From positions 745,001-809,000 of the forward strand of contig JAJGOT010000274.1 in the NCBI GenBank assembly GCA_022457155.1: a DNA stretch of 64,000 nt, written 5' to 3'. Source of the stretch: Cladopsammia gracilis (Eukaryota > Cnidaria > Anthozoa > Scleractinia > Dendrophylliidae). Position 1 is the stretch's first letter, and every line of letters begins with the position of its first letter. The position numbers and the translations under genes are program-made. The notes under the pieces were generated by a model. The model was given only the letters and a program-made list of their open reading frames with translations, searched no databases and had not been told where the DNA came from. Shown here piece after piece: positions 33,291-44,018 of this stretch.

Positions 33291-33597
33291 CTAAGGTAAA
33301 AAATGTCACGCAATTCAGTGAATCACTTTTTCTTTGCGGTTACGTGATGTCAAACGGAGCATCATGATTGGCTCTTGTACCTTGGGCATCAAAACATCAT
33401 TGCAGCTTATCACATTAAATGTCATGCGCGCTTCGTGTGATCTTTTTGATGTATCCATGGATATTTACCACGGGAAATTTACCTCGGGAAATGTCGGTCA
33501 CACTCACTAAATGCACTTTCCCGTGGTGAAAGGGTCATTTACCACGGTAAAAGTGCCCCGTGTAACCGCACCTAATGAATATTTCCCTTCGTTTCAG

Positions 33598-34020
33598 CTG
33601 TTTGTTGCTGCCGTATTGGCTAGTGTTTTATGTTTGTCGCTTCAGTTGCCATGCCCGAATGTCCATTTGCATGTAAAGCCTCGAAAAATACTCAGGCGAC
33701 TGCAACGAGATTTCTTGTTTGTCGAGAAGCCCTTTGCTGCGCCGCAATCAACACTGGGGATTCCCCGCCGGTTCAGCCGTGAAGTCACCGTACAAATACC
33801 AGGCACCTCAAAGTGCCCCTGGAGCTGGGCCCAAGATGATAACCCAGATCGTGTACCTCGGTTCCTGACCAAAGCTGTGTGTCCTGATTGTGCGCATTAC
33901 TGCCGTTCAGTGTCATATCACCACAGAGGACTGGTACAGAGATGTGACGTCAGAACAGGACAAACTGTTTGGAAATGGACACTAGTCGAACTATCGGTGG
34001 CTTTTATTTATGATCCCTGA
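33598..34020 (+). CDS. IL-17-like cytokine, main exon
   Basis: The exon begins after CCTTCGTTTCAG with a hydrophobic run (LFVAAVLASVLCLSLQL) that fits a secretion signal. The C-terminal half reads CPWSWAQDDNPDRVPRFLTK, then AVCPDCAHYC, then LVQRC and VWKWTLVELSVAF. CPW...D..PxRxPxxLxxAxCxxC is the invertebrate IL-17 signature as I know it. IL-17s are secreted dimeric cystine-knot-like cytokines. The usual final CxC of many IL-17s is absent: the protein ends AFIYDP. The frame is open back to an ATG at 33511, but the strong acceptor suggests that the start codon lies in an upstream exon, which I could not place. AATAAA follows at 34244. Confidence 0.65.
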   Translation: MFVAAVLASVLCLSLQLPCPNVHLHVKPRKILRRLQRDFLFVEKPFAAPQSTLGIPRRFSREVTVQIPGTSKCPWSWAQDDNPDRVPRFLTKAVCPDCAHYCRSVSYHHRGLVQRCDVRTGQTVWKWTLVELSVAFIYDP

Positions 34021-34243
34021 CAAAAATATTATACAGGGCAGACTCGTCCCAGGGCCTTGCCGCCTTCAAAATGAGGACGAGGTTGTACATAGGGGAATGG
34101 TGCAAAGGTGTGGCGTCAAACATAAAGATCGATTGAATAAATCGACTAAATTTATCAAGAAACTTGAAAACAGCAAAACCGTTGACGAAGCGATGATCCT
34201 GCCAATTGTACGTTACTCTACGAGATTCTAGTCAGCTTAAATG

Positions 34244-34249
34244 AATAAA
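34244..34249 (+). terminator. Polyadenylation signal of the IL-17-like gene
   Basis: AATAAA in ATGAATAAAAAAG, 224 bases after the stop codon and the first such signal downstream. Confidence 0.5.
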
Positions 34250-34594
34250 AAAGTTACTAAAAGTCAACTTCCCCCCGATGTCGGTTCGTTTAAAGAACAG
34301 TGATATCTAGTCACAAATAAAAGTCATATTTAAAAAAAACATACATTTAATATTAATTTAAAAACATTGGAAATCAAATGATTTAAAAGAAATATAGGCC
34401 CCTAGCTTGAGAGCAGATGAGCCATTATACACAGTATTAAATTTTCCTGTTGCTGTTGTAAATTAACAATGTATTAAGCTTTAATTAATGTTTTCCACAG
34501 CTGTACTTTTGTTTTATAAATGTAAAATAATATAGCCAATAAATATGCGGGTATCAATATATTCAATGAAAAGACTGCTTTGATAAGTATATTA

Positions 34595-34856
34595 GGGACG
34601 GACCATTATTTTTTTGACGGGGGGGGGGGGGGGTTGGAAAATTTTCGCATGCAAACATTTTTTTTGTATGCGGCACCTGCTGCAAACAATTTATTTTGTG
34701 TCTCCGTCCAACTGCTCTCCTTTCAGCAAACAATTTTTTCCTTTATTTTTTGCTTGCATACAATTTATTTCAGTGTTTATAGCCTCTGCAAACAATTTAT
34801 TTCAAAATTTTCCAACCCCCCCCCCCCCCCCCGTCAAAAAAATAATGGTCCGTCCC
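34595..34856. mobile_element. Hairpin MITE with G/C-run termini
   Basis: GGGACGGACCATTATTTTTT plus a G-run at the left mirrors a C-run plus AAAAAATAATGGTCCGTCCC at the right. TTA borders both ends (34592-34594, 34857-34859). Half copies lie at 34995-35045 and 62290-62360. The two open frames of 150-167 codons across it are incidental. Confidence 0.85.
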
Positions 34857-34859
34857 TTA

Positions 34860-35436
34860 AGATACAACCCGTGGGTGAGGGAGTTCTCTACAAGGCATTT
34901 GGTGGGGTTAATTGTGAGGCCTTCTTCTTTCCTTACACCACCCCTTCCCCCCTTCACATCCCCCTCCACTCCCCTTCCCAGTCTCCCAAGAAGGATATAT
35001 CAGGGACCGATCATTTTACTTCTGGTGGGGGAGGGGGGGGGGGGGGCTGTTTTGGTATGTGCATGAATTTTCTTTTTAAGTAATGGTTCTAGTAAGAAGT
35101 TGGCATCCTTACGGCAAGGAATGCAGAAAGGTGTTAATTGTGATATTGTTGAAACCGTCCACCTCATTGGCTAAAACGTGAAAATCTACTATCACTTAAC
35201 CAGGTAGTGCATTTATTTCTATCTAGTTTACTAATTGGTTCCCTTTTAGTGAAAACTATTCTGAGTTTTAATGCAAACAAAATTCTATGTGGGAAGCATG
35301 TAGAATTAGAAGCCTTTCTTAGCCATTGTTTTGGAGTTTCACGATTGGATGAAATCTTGTAGCACAAAAGAAACATCACTTTAAAATAAAGTTCCAGTAC
35401 ATTTTATTTAACTGAAAACATGTTGTCCATAGATTC
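34860..35436. other. No gene seen; half MITE
   Basis: 34995-35045 repeats one arm of the neighbouring MITE family (CAGGGACCGATCATTTTACT, then G-run). The rest is AT-rich without recognisable coding. Confidence 0.4.
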
Positions 35437-35944
35437 CAGTCACGCACGCATAAAGAGTGTTATTAATCGATGCTACCAGATTTGAAATGCACTGCTTGTT
35501 ACAAATCAACAGTAACTTAAGCTAATCTATGTAAGTAAATGTTTTTTGGGAGCACAGATTTAGTACTAACTTATTTGTTTTCAACACTTGCGCAAATGCA
35601 AACTGCCTTGTAACAAACGGAGTGGTAACAGTTCTATTCTAAAATCGAACCGCCTATACTGTTCTACAATAATGATACTGATTAATGAAATTCCTGAGTG
35701 ACACAACCCCGTTTCCAGGGTCCCTCTTCTCCCTGGAGCACCATGGGAACGAGAGTCGAGCATTTCGTTCTGAGTAGTTCTGAGTAATAAATAGAACGTT
35801 CTCACTGTGTATGCAACCACGTGAAATTTACTTTTGAGTTTCAGTTCCAATGTTGAGTGTTGAGGTGCAGTGTAGATTAGGAAGACTTCATGACGATGGT
35901 ACCTGTCCGGGGTAGGGTGGGATAAATTCTGCTGAGCCGGAATT

Positions 35945-36538
35945 CTACACAAGTCGTTGATGCTTTACATCTGCTTGTCTCTGATGACGCCGGCAAAGGA
36001 AGATAATCAGGGTGCCGAAAAAACCGAACGCTACCGATCCAGCAATTGTTGCAACAAGGAAAGTTGTAGTGACTTTAAACTCAGCTGAAATGGTTGGAGT
36101 ACTAGCAGTAAAACAGTCAGCTTGCTTTGAACAGGATCCGTAACAGCAAAACTCCCATTTGTTGCAGTCACTGGTACTATTACAGGAATACCCAGCACAA
36201 CTGGGACTGTCTCTACATTTATTACTGCAGCAGCTTTGACCGCTTGAACAATCAGAGTCCGAGCTACATGAAAATCCCAGGCAATTTGACGCATTTGAGC
36301 ATTTACTGTTGCAGCAGCTCTCACCAACAGAACAATCCGATTCAGACAAGCAGTACAGACCGAGACAGTTTGCCATAACACAGCCATTATTGCCACAACA
36401 GACGCGATTATCGCCACATGGTCGGGATGTACACCAGCTATCACTCATGATAACTTCAAACAACGAAGCAGCCACGATAAACATCGCGACGAATTTAACA
36501 GATGGAATGAAAACGTGAAGTGTCCTAGCTGTAGCCAT
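35945..36538 (-). CDS. Cysteine-rich type I membrane protein, copy A
   Basis: A 197-residue single-exon frame. There is an N-terminal hydrophobic signal segment (residues about 10-28), then four modules of pattern C-x4/5-C-x5-CC-x3-C-x4/5-C joined by LGLYC, LGFSC and AGYSC. A transmembrane helix lies near residues 155-180, with a short basic tail (ending QADVKHQRLV). The DC...CC...C spacing resembles WAP or Shisa-like ectodomains, but I cannot assign a family. It lacks the PPxY tail of its plus-strand partner. The near-identical paralogue at 51427-52026 differs by substitutions and one or two single-codon indels. Likely a surface receptor or adhesion protein; ligand unknown. Confidence 0.75.
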   Translation of the reverse strand: MATARTLHVFIPSVKFVAMFIVAASLFEVIMSDSWCTSRPCGDNRVCCGNNGCVMANCLGLYCLSESDCSVGESCCNSKCSNASNCLGFSCSSDSDCSSGQSCCSNKCRDSPSCAGYSCNSTSDCNKWEFCCYGSCSKQADCFTASTPTISAEFKVTTTFLVATIAGSVAFGFFGTLIIFLCRRHQRQADVKHQRLV

Positions 36539-37444
36539 ATTTCTAAATGTCGTTTATTTCATTCGCGGGACAGTTTTGTAGTGAGTGAGTCGTCACCGGA
36601 GCCGTCCTATGTTGCAATCTCTTTTGTTGTTGGCTGATATCGCACTTCCGGGGGTCACTGACGTCATCCATTGGATTTGTAATGCACTGTTATCCTTTTG
36701 CAATTCATATGAGATTACAATTCTGAAACTTTTTCATTTTCTCTTGCCTCCTAAATATATACATTGTTTTCTAGTACATGTAGTTTACATGTAGTTTCTA
36801 CTACATGTAGTTACATTTAGATTTAGTTACATTTACTTTACTTAGTGCGTGACTAGGAAATTAAATATAGCTGACTAGTGGATGTATCCCGTATTACGAA
36901 ATTCCTCTATGTTGCGAAATTCTCCTTGTATATTATACATCGTATAAGACATTGTAAATTTAGCAACATCTTACACACGAAGAAGGCTGATCTGGCCAGC
37001 TGAAATATTATACGAAACAAAATAAATATACGCTGTTTTCAGCTTTGCTTTAAAGTTTTTTACTAATGGAATAGTATTGCGTGACTTGTCAGGTCACACA
37101 GCTTACACGCACGCGTATTGCAGAAACAGAAATTTGCATGATCATGATTAAATGTTGAAATATTCTATAAGCAACATCTTGGTGACGTCACTGGCTATAA
37201 TCTGGCGTATGTATTAAAACAACTCAGAGGATTATTGGCCATGATTTCCGCATCGTTAACTTCATCGCCGGTTTTCGTTTTCCGCCAGGTTCGAGACGAT
37301 AGCAGACAATTCATTGTGGCCAAGATTTCGCACGCTATTAAAGAATTTTCAGTCCACTGTGTCACGCGAATAAATCGATTACGTCATGTCAGACACGCAA
37401 TGCAATAACGCAATAATTGTTGTGCAACACGCTACAGTCACGAC

Positions 37445-37475
<31 letters not shown>

Positions 37476-37555
37476 CATACACACATACATACATACATAC
37501 ATACATACATACATACATACATAGATGCTTTATTGAGACTCCCTTCAACAGGGAT
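37445..37555 (-). mobile_element. LINE 3' tail with (TATG)n microsatellite
   Basis: On minus: CCCTGTTGAAGGGAGTCTCAATAAAGCATC followed by (TATG)n of about 80 bp, that is, a polyadenylation-like signal and tandem tail. The equivalent place in duplication copy B has no insert, so it arrived after the duplication. The 94-codon Tyr/Met/Cys/Val ORF here is the microsatellite. Confidence 0.65.
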
Positions 37556-37577
37556 TTTAAAGTTCATAGCTGGTTGT

Positions 37578-38076
37578 ATGATCATGGTTGTATCCACAGT
37601 TAAGGACGCCTTCAGCGGCTTTTGTCTTTCCATTAACCTGGTGGTATTGCTCGTATTTAGCAGTTCCTTATTATTCGTTGTGAGCGATGGGCTCTGCGGT
37701 GAATGTGCTTTGGAACAAATCTGTTGCAACGATTACTGCATTTATGGATCAAGTTGTTACGGATTTTCCTGTACATACGATTCGAATTGTTCCAGCGGCG
37801 AAAGTTGCTGTTTCAGTGTCTGCGTGAACGGGTCAAGCTGTCTTGGGCACAGCTGCTCGTATGACGTCGATTGTAGGTTCAGTCTGTAGGTTTGGCGAGG
37901 GCTGTTGTAATAAGAAATGTAAAGAGGGATATGATTGCGCTGGATACTCTTGTTTAACCAACTCTGATTGTAGAAAAAAGGAATATTGTTGTGGTTACAT
38001 GTGCGGTCATGATTTTAATTATCCTGATCTATATTCTACCATAGAGTACCATAAACACACTCAGCAGCTGGGATGA
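37578..38076 (+). pseudogene. Broken copy of the PPxY-tailed Cys-rich gene
   Basis: Aligns with the intact gene at 54960-55739 from the start codon on (signal peptide, first three Cys modules). A 13-bp insertion at 37875-37887 shifts the frame and gives a stop at 37887-37889. The frame resumes as EGCCNKKCKEGYDCAGYSC and ends in KEYCCGYMCGHD. About 600 bp covering the transmembrane helix, tail and early 3' region is missing compared with copy B. Non-functional unless a truncated secreted product is made. Confidence 0.85.
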
Positions 38077-38095
38077 CAAATTGGCAGGTAGATTT

Positions 38096-38783
38096 GAGGA
38101 ATCGTTACTTTCTAAAATGTTTGTCTGTTACGGGGGGCGGGGGTACTCTGCAAAATTTTGGGTGGAGGTGTGCCGCTGAGACTCTTCTTTTCTGCAAAAT
38201 GGCACCAGTTTTGCTTATTCTCCGGAAGCTGCCTTTAGGATAATAATGTTTTTCCTATAGGGATGATATCTGTTTACAAACATTCTTTTTGTTATTCTAA
38301 TGTGCCAACCACTGGAACAAAAGAACCCTTTGTTTCGGCAGCCAACGAGGCTCTGGATGGCACATTAATAACAATTGGTGACGTCATTGATATCTTTTCT
38401 ATTAAGTACATCATTTCTGTGCCCGGACTTTTTATAATAATCAAAATAAAAGCCTGAAAAACGTAAATTACTTGTTTGAGGGGACTGGGCACTAGTAAAA
38501 AATGTCGTTCGTTTCAAAATTAGTACAATATTTCAAAAGGTCCGGGCACAAACCAGTTGTTGGTGACTTTGGGAACCATTTAAGAGCAGCAAACATAGAT
38601 GGCTATTGTTATAAACTGGTGTCATTTTTGCTTTAAGATTTTAAACACTTTTTGGCCGTAATTTGCATCATAAACATTTGCAAATCAAAATGACAATAAT
38701 TGCAAACTTATGCCTTCCAAAGTTTTACACTGATAAAGCCTCAGAAGATAGACCACCCCCTAGCACTTTTTGGGCGAAATATT
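38096..38783. other. No gene seen
   Basis: Short overlapping frames at 38263-38492 on both strands have no motif. The right part leads into the LINE relic's 3' end. Confidence 0.35.
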
Positions 38784-39018
38784 TTATCTGAGCTGTTGAA
38801 CTGTATCCTGTAGACGACTAGTTTCGTTCCTGGGAACAATTTTGCAAATCGTAGTATCATCGGCAACCTTCCACATTGTATTAGATGGAGAACCCGCTAA
38901 ACTCAAATCGTTTATCATTACGAGAAAATGCCATGGTCCAAGTTTAGTCCCTTGTGGGATACCAGCAGGGACTCGCATGAAACGTGAGTAACATCGAGGG
39001 CCGATTTTGACTCTCTAA

Positions 39019-39152
39019 GGGCCTGTTTACATGAGGTAGGGTGACCCTAGGGTGTAGGGCCAACTCTCTTTGTTTTCTTTTCCCTGGAGGTTTTCAAACA
39101 AAGAGAGTTGGCCCTACACCCTAGGGGCACCCTTCCTCATGTAAACAGGGCC
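39019..39152. mobile_element. Palindromic MITE in the LINE, TAA duplication
   Basis: GGGCCTGTTTACATGAGG at the left mirrors CCTCATGTAAACAGGGCC at the right, with GGCCAACTCTCTTTG inside. TAA lies on both sides (39016-39018, 39153-39155), fitting a PIF/Harbinger-type MITE. Confidence 0.85.
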
Positions 39153-39483
39153 TAAGAACGATTACGTAAGAAATCAGCTATCTAGTTCACAGCAGTTGGC
39201 TTGATCCCTTGACTATAGAGCTTTGCAATCAGCAGATTATGGTCTACTAGCCTGTGAACAGGCTTCTTTTTGGGGAATTGGGTAAGGTTAAAATCGGCGA
39301 GCGAAGCAAGCCGAGCGCGGACTGGGGAAAGGGGAAGGGGTGGCGGTCAACGTTCGATAATATCGACTGAGACCAGATTGGACACCTTATTGAGAGTTAT
39401 ATAACGGATTAACTGGTTAGCTTTCAGTTGAGGCTGAGGTCTGCAATTTATACAGTTAAATTTAGGACTAAGCAGCCCGAGAA

Positions 39484-39560
39484 GCTAGGTGGTACAGTGG
39501 TATGGTAGGTTATGTAAACCTAAGCCTAGCTGAGGTCACAGGTTCAATCCTGAGTGGGGA
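39484..39560 (+). repeat. tRNA-like (SINE head) segment
   Basis: GGTGGTACAGTGGTA resembles a Pol III A box, and GGTTCAATCCTG at 39541 a B box, with about 45 bp between them. The acceptor stem does not close, so it is not a functional tRNA; a tRNA-derived SINE head is likelier. Confidence 0.4.
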
Positions 39561-39750
39561 TTTTAGATTTTCTTTTTTACACTTAAAAATTTATTGAAAA
39601 TAAAATATCAAGTGTCGACATTACTTTGTATAATTCTCAATAAGGTGTCCGACCTACTTCACCGACACCCAATGCCACCTAATGCCGACCAGGGGCGGCG
39701 CCTTCCCTCTCATCCAGTCCTCGCTTCGCTCGCCGATTTTAACCTAACCC

Positions 39751-39940
39751 AATAGGCCATTTGCACGATGACGTTATATGACTACAACTACCAGGATCCT
39801 TCAGTTTTTTGTTTTGTATTGCAAATTAAGTCTATTGTTATTTAAACCGCACTGGGATTACAAAATTTAAATAAGAAAGGTAAAACGAAATGAATTCCGG
39901 TTGTTGTAGTCAAATGACGCCATCATGCAAATGGCCTATT
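39751..39940. mobile_element. MITE nested in the composite MITE's right arm
   Basis: AATAGGCCATTTGCACGATG at the left mirrors CATCATGCAAATGGCCTATT at the right. Removing it rejoins CCCAA to TTCCCC, exactly restoring the outer element's arm (compare GGGGAATTGGG at 39277). Confidence 0.85.
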
Positions 39941-40732
39941 CCCCAAAAAGAAGCTGTTCACAGGCCAGCAGGCAAATGGTTTACAAGATCAAAAGCCTTG
40001 CGGAAGTCTAGAAGCGCAACTCGTACAGCAGAGCATGTCCCGTCATATACGGATAACCAATGATGGAGCATGAAATATGATTGCGGATGTTGTGGGCGAA
40101 CCAGGAATGAAGCCAAACTGGAGCGGGTCCAACAACTTCAACCAAGATGGCCGTTAGCTCCTTTTCAATCACAAAACCTTAAGCGACTTTAGACAGAGTA
40201 GCTGTAAGGGATATAGGTTTTAAATCCTTGTTAAAGTCACTTATTGCATGTTGGGACTTTCGGCACTGGAGGAACGTCGGCCATTTTCCATACTTGAGGA
40301 GCTTTGGAGTCACGGAAGGAGCAGTTGATGATATCGGTAATCGCAGGCGCTAGAATTTCTGCGTATTCCTTCAAAACCCAGTTAGGGAGACAATCCAGTC
40401 CACTAGCTTTTGAAACGCTGATCTGTCTAAGTTGTCGAGTTACAATGAGATGTAATAGTCACTCGACGAATAGGTTCATCGTCTTCAGGAGAAACGCAAA
40501 CATCCTCTGCGAGTGGTACATCATGAGTCCTTCATTACACTCAAAAAGGCGTCGTTTATTTTATTTGCTAACTCCGTTTCAGTACAGTCTGAGTCAGTTT
40601 ATCCATTATAGTCTGAACATCCGGGCGAGATGCCTTTGAGTGGCCACATAGCTGTCTGACTTCACTCCACCAGTCTCCGGCAGGGCTTGGTGTTTTCAAG
40701 CTGACGCACTTTGCAGTTGTAGCTGAAGGTTC

Positions 40733-42310
40733 GAGACTGCCGGTCAAGGTTTCCAAAACACTAAATGGCCGGCAGTTCTATAATCTCAGTAAATTTCACA
40801 GAATCGAAAAATTCCGGCTAATCTAAACTATCGTATGTCGATTTAGAAAAGTCAAGCGATCGTGAAATGCTTTATAGATCTCAAGTCTAGTGTTTGGTTT
40901 ACGCTGGGCTCAGAAGACGAAATCATGTTTTGTGACACTTGGTCTTTTTTCAGCTCGACTGCCGGTCAAGGTTTTCAAAACACTAAAGGCCGGCAGTTCT
41001 ATATTCTCAGTAAATTTCACAAAATCGAAAAATTCCGGCTAATCTAAACTATCATATGTCGATTTAGAAAAGTCAAGCGATCCTGAAATGCTTTATAGAT
41101 CTCAAGTCTAGTGTTTGGTTGTTTGGTTTACGCTGGGCTCAGAAGATGAAACCATGTTTTGTGACACTTTTCAGCTCGACTGCAAAAACATGGTTTCCTG
41201 ATATAGAAATCCCAAAAAACCGGCTCGTTTGATCAGGATCACGACATATGATAGTTCAGAATGGCTGGATTTTTTCGATTTTGCTAAATTTACTGAAAAT
41301 ATAGAACTGCCGGCCATTTAGTGTTTTGAAAACCTTGACCGGCAGTCGAGCTGTAAAGTTCTAATGCACCAGTCATTTGAAAGCCCCGCACCCCCCCATG
41401 GGGGCATACCCGGGGACATAGCGGGGGTTTCACCTGTTTTTCACTTACTTTTTGTGCCCCGGTAGGCGGGGATTTCATGTTTTTTCACTGCCCCGCCATA
41501 TATGTGTTTATTCGTAATAGTTTGTTATTGTAAGAAAATAGACAAACAAACCATTGGCACTGTTAGGATGCACCATAATAACAGGAATAATCTTTCATAC
41601 TGATGTTTCAGCGAGTATGTTTTTTATTATAATATTTTCATACTGTTTTAGCTATGCAACGGTCAGCCAAGGACGTTGACATTTTTTCCCCGTGATTCAA
41701 ATTTTAAGGTACTGCATAAGAGCAGTACCTTTCTGTTCTGAGAATTTTTTGTGTCTTTTGGCAATCTTAAGGAGTGGAGTATATGTTACTTTGGGGATGT
41801 TTCACATGTGTATTATTTGGGCGGGGGAGTTCACTATAAAAGTTTCCCCCGGTAGGCGGGGCTTTCACTGCCTTTCATAGGCACAAAAAGTGAATGCCCC
41901 GGTATGCCCCCCTTGGGGGGTGCGGGGCTTTCAAATGACTGGTGCATAAGTGTCACAAAACATGGTTTCGTGATATAGAAATCCCACAAAACCGGCTCGT
42001 TTGATCAGGATCACGACATATGATAGTTCAGAATGGCTGGATTTTTTTAACTGAGAATATAGAACTGCCGGCCATTTAGTGTTTTGAAAACCTTGACCGG
42101 CAGTTGAGCTGAAAAAAGATTTAAGTGTCACAAAACATGATTTCGTCTTCTGAGCCCAGCATAAACTAAACCCTAGACTTGAGATCAATAAAGCATTTCA
42201 GGATCGCTTGACTTTTCTAAATCGACATATGATAGTTTAGATTAGCTGGAATTTTTCGATTTTGTGAAATTTACTGAGAATATAGAACTGCCGGCCATTT
42301 ACCGGCCATA
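40733..42310. repeat. Cluster of direct and inverted copies of one repeat
   Basis: CGGTCAAGGTTTTCAAAACA with CCGGCAGTTCTATA, TCTAAACTATC(A/G)TATGTCGA and GTTTACGCTGGGCTCAGAAG appear direct at about 40738 and 40960, and inverted near 41280-41350 and 42000-42300. The termini CTGCCGG...CCGGCAG make each copy self-complementary. ORFs here are by-products. Confidence 0.75.
41365..41946. mobile_element. MITE of 582 bp with TAA duplication
   Basis: TGCACCAGTCATTTGAAAGC and CCCGCACCCCCC at the left mirror GGGGGGTGCGGGGCTTTCAA and GACTGGTGCA at the right. TAA borders both ends (41362-41364, 41947-41949). It sits inside one inverted copy of the surrounding repeat. Confidence 0.85.
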
Positions 42311-44018
42311 TAGCCACAGCGTTAATAAAAAGTGAACAGTGGACAGCGAAGGAAGAAATATAAGCGTAATAGGAATCCCAATTAATTTCTCTTCTTTCGG
42401 TTGTTTGCCTTTCATGAATTTTTATTTCGTGAATTGAACAGAACAGAACAGAACAGCCAACTGAAACTTCGGGTGCAAAAATTCACCGCCGATAGAAGAT
42501 GTAAACAATGTACGTGTCTTGCGATACGTTTCTTGCGAGTTTCGCTTGCGCTAGTGAATGTTTCTTTTCTATGTTTTGGATACAGAGGAATAAAAATTGG
42601 ATATATTTTCGTGGTCTGATTGCGAGATGTTTTATGAAATAGCTGCGTTATGCGTTACTGGAAAGGCTTCAAATTAGATTTTACTTTTTGCAAATTGCAA
42701 CATTTTTACCTCAACTGAAAAATATATTTCAAAGGGCTAAAATGGCGGGAATTTATAGTTCCAGCAAAACTTTCAATTCGAAAAGTTGTTTTGACCCCGG
42801 GTCCGCACCAGGCAAAATAAACTGAAATATTCATGTCTTCGAAAGGCCACTTTGCGGCTACATTTGCATTCACTTCAAAAGTGTCGGAAACACAGACCAG
42901 CTAGTTACAATATTTAGCTAAAACCAATAACAGCCATCGGAAAACTTTGATAAACGGCCTTGTTTTTTTCAACGGTAAGATAAAGTAAGCATCGATTTGT
43001 ATTTTTCAGTACTCTAGTTTTTTTTGACAGTGGACACGCTATTTTAAGAGGTCTTTTAATAATTTGCGTGCGATCTCGCACGCTAAGTGTGCTGTGTCTT
43101 CTTGTTTTCGAGGGTTAACGCGCTAGACTGCTCACACTACCCCAATACTCCCTATCATTTATTTTCCAATATGTTTAATACAACGATGCCCAAGTATATG
43201 CTCCCACGGCGTCCTGTTGTGTAATGGCCCCTTTGCCACCTTCTGTAATGTATCAGAATCTGTATCAAGTGGAAACCCTGTATTAAGCCATTAAGCGGAC
43301 CCTAGCGAGGGTCCAGAGGGTGTCCGCTTAATAGTATAGGTAAAAAACGGCAAACTGATCCTTACGGCTAGGAGAAGAGATTGCGACAGAAGTGAAATAA
43401 AAAAAAAACAGTTGAATATATTTACCTATATACTATTTCAAGATTTTTACTGATTCAGGTCTACGATCAGGATCCGGTACTCTTCAGTGGTTTGTCGCTG
43501 TGGTTTTGCCGTTATTAGACTGTAAAATCACGACATGTAGCCCGATTTTCCGCAAACAATGTATGAGCTAATAGAAGTGTCCATACTCCACTACTAAGTA
43601 TAAAGGAAAAAACGAACGTGAAAGTTGGTAATAATTGCTCGAGCTGCTATATTCTAATAAATACATACAACGTTTTTACAGCTTAAAATAAAGCGCAACA
43701 AAACGTTACCGATTGTCACGATAGCTCTCGGCATTAAGATGACTCATTGCCGGAACTTTGAAAATGTTCCGCTTATCGACAGTTACATTATACATAAAAA
43801 TATCACTGATGTTATCACCAATTGTGGGTACCTGTATAAATGTTGCGTCCATCAAACACATGATCAAAGATTGTCATTGCAAAGAAGCAGAGTCAATGTG
43901 ATTGTGCATGTAGAACAGTCGATTCGTGTGCTGACTTCGCGCCGATAGCTTAACTCGACCAGCCAAGCCTAACACAGTTCAAGTTACACTACCTTTCCGA
44001 TTAAAGATTCTGAAGAAT
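42311..44018. other. Upstream of the serpin; no other gene seen
   Basis: A short (AACAG)4 run at about 42436 and a hairpin-like GCGGACCCTAGCGAGGGTCC phrase near 43297. The last 100 bases before 44019 would be the serpin leader. No clear TATA box. Confidence 0.4.

Larger units (their letters stand above)
35437..38095. repeat. Segmental duplication, copy A (head-to-head Cys-rich gene pair)
   Basis: Homologous to 50596-56045 along its length, starting at CAGTCACGC and ending near ACACTCAGCAGCTGGGATGA. It includes both genes, their shared roughly 1-kb intergenic space (for example GTGGATGTATCCCGTATTAC) and downstream sequence. Relative to B it lacks the 2.07-kb fold-back element and a 181-bp palindrome. 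It gained a LINE tail with (TACA)n and lost about 600 bp of the plus gene's 3' part. Confidence 0.9.
39248..39975. mobile_element. Composite MITE in the LINE, 9-bp duplication
   Basis: CCTGTGAACAGGCTTCTTTT at the left mirrors AAAAGAAGCTGTTCACAGG at the right, with GGTTAAAATCGGCGAGCGAA arms inside. ATGGTCTAC (39239-39247) and ATGGTTTAC (39976-39984) flank it, a 9-bp duplication with one change, and the LINE frame FDLVNH/VDHNLL is cut exactly there. It carries a nested MITE and a tRNA-like segment. Confidence 0.8.
38784..40760 (-). pseudogene. CR1/Jockey-like LINE relic split by MITEs
   Basis: In minus order: SPAGDWWSEVRQLCGHSKAS (about 40680), LDFRKAFDLVNH (about 40000), DHNLLIAKLYS and DFLRNRS (39240-39155), then VPAGIPQGTKLGPWHFLVM, INDLSL and VADDTT (38980-38850). 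FRKAFDLVxH and VADDTT are RT motifs of non-LTR elements, the latter the catalytic (Y/V)xDD box. Two MITE insertions (39019-39152, 39248-39975) and frame breaks inactivate it. Confidence 0.8.

Noticed and set aside
34580..35083. 167- and 150-codon plus ORFs
   Set aside because: They run across a hairpin MITE and G/C runs; no domain and conflicting overlapping frames.
36031..36444. Alternative frame of 137 codons inside the Cys-rich gene
   Set aside because: Shadow of the real gene; the same shadow exists at 51510-51902, as expected from duplication.
36978..37020. Hammerhead motif (also near 52425)
   Set aside because: GAAGAAGGCTG...CAGCTGAAAT has the general layout but the first CUG is altered and stem II is irregular; probably a decayed PLE terminal repeat in both duplication copies.
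37445..37729. Minus ORF ending in repeated MYVC
   Set aside because: It is the (TACA)n microsatellite plus antisense of the broken receptor gene.
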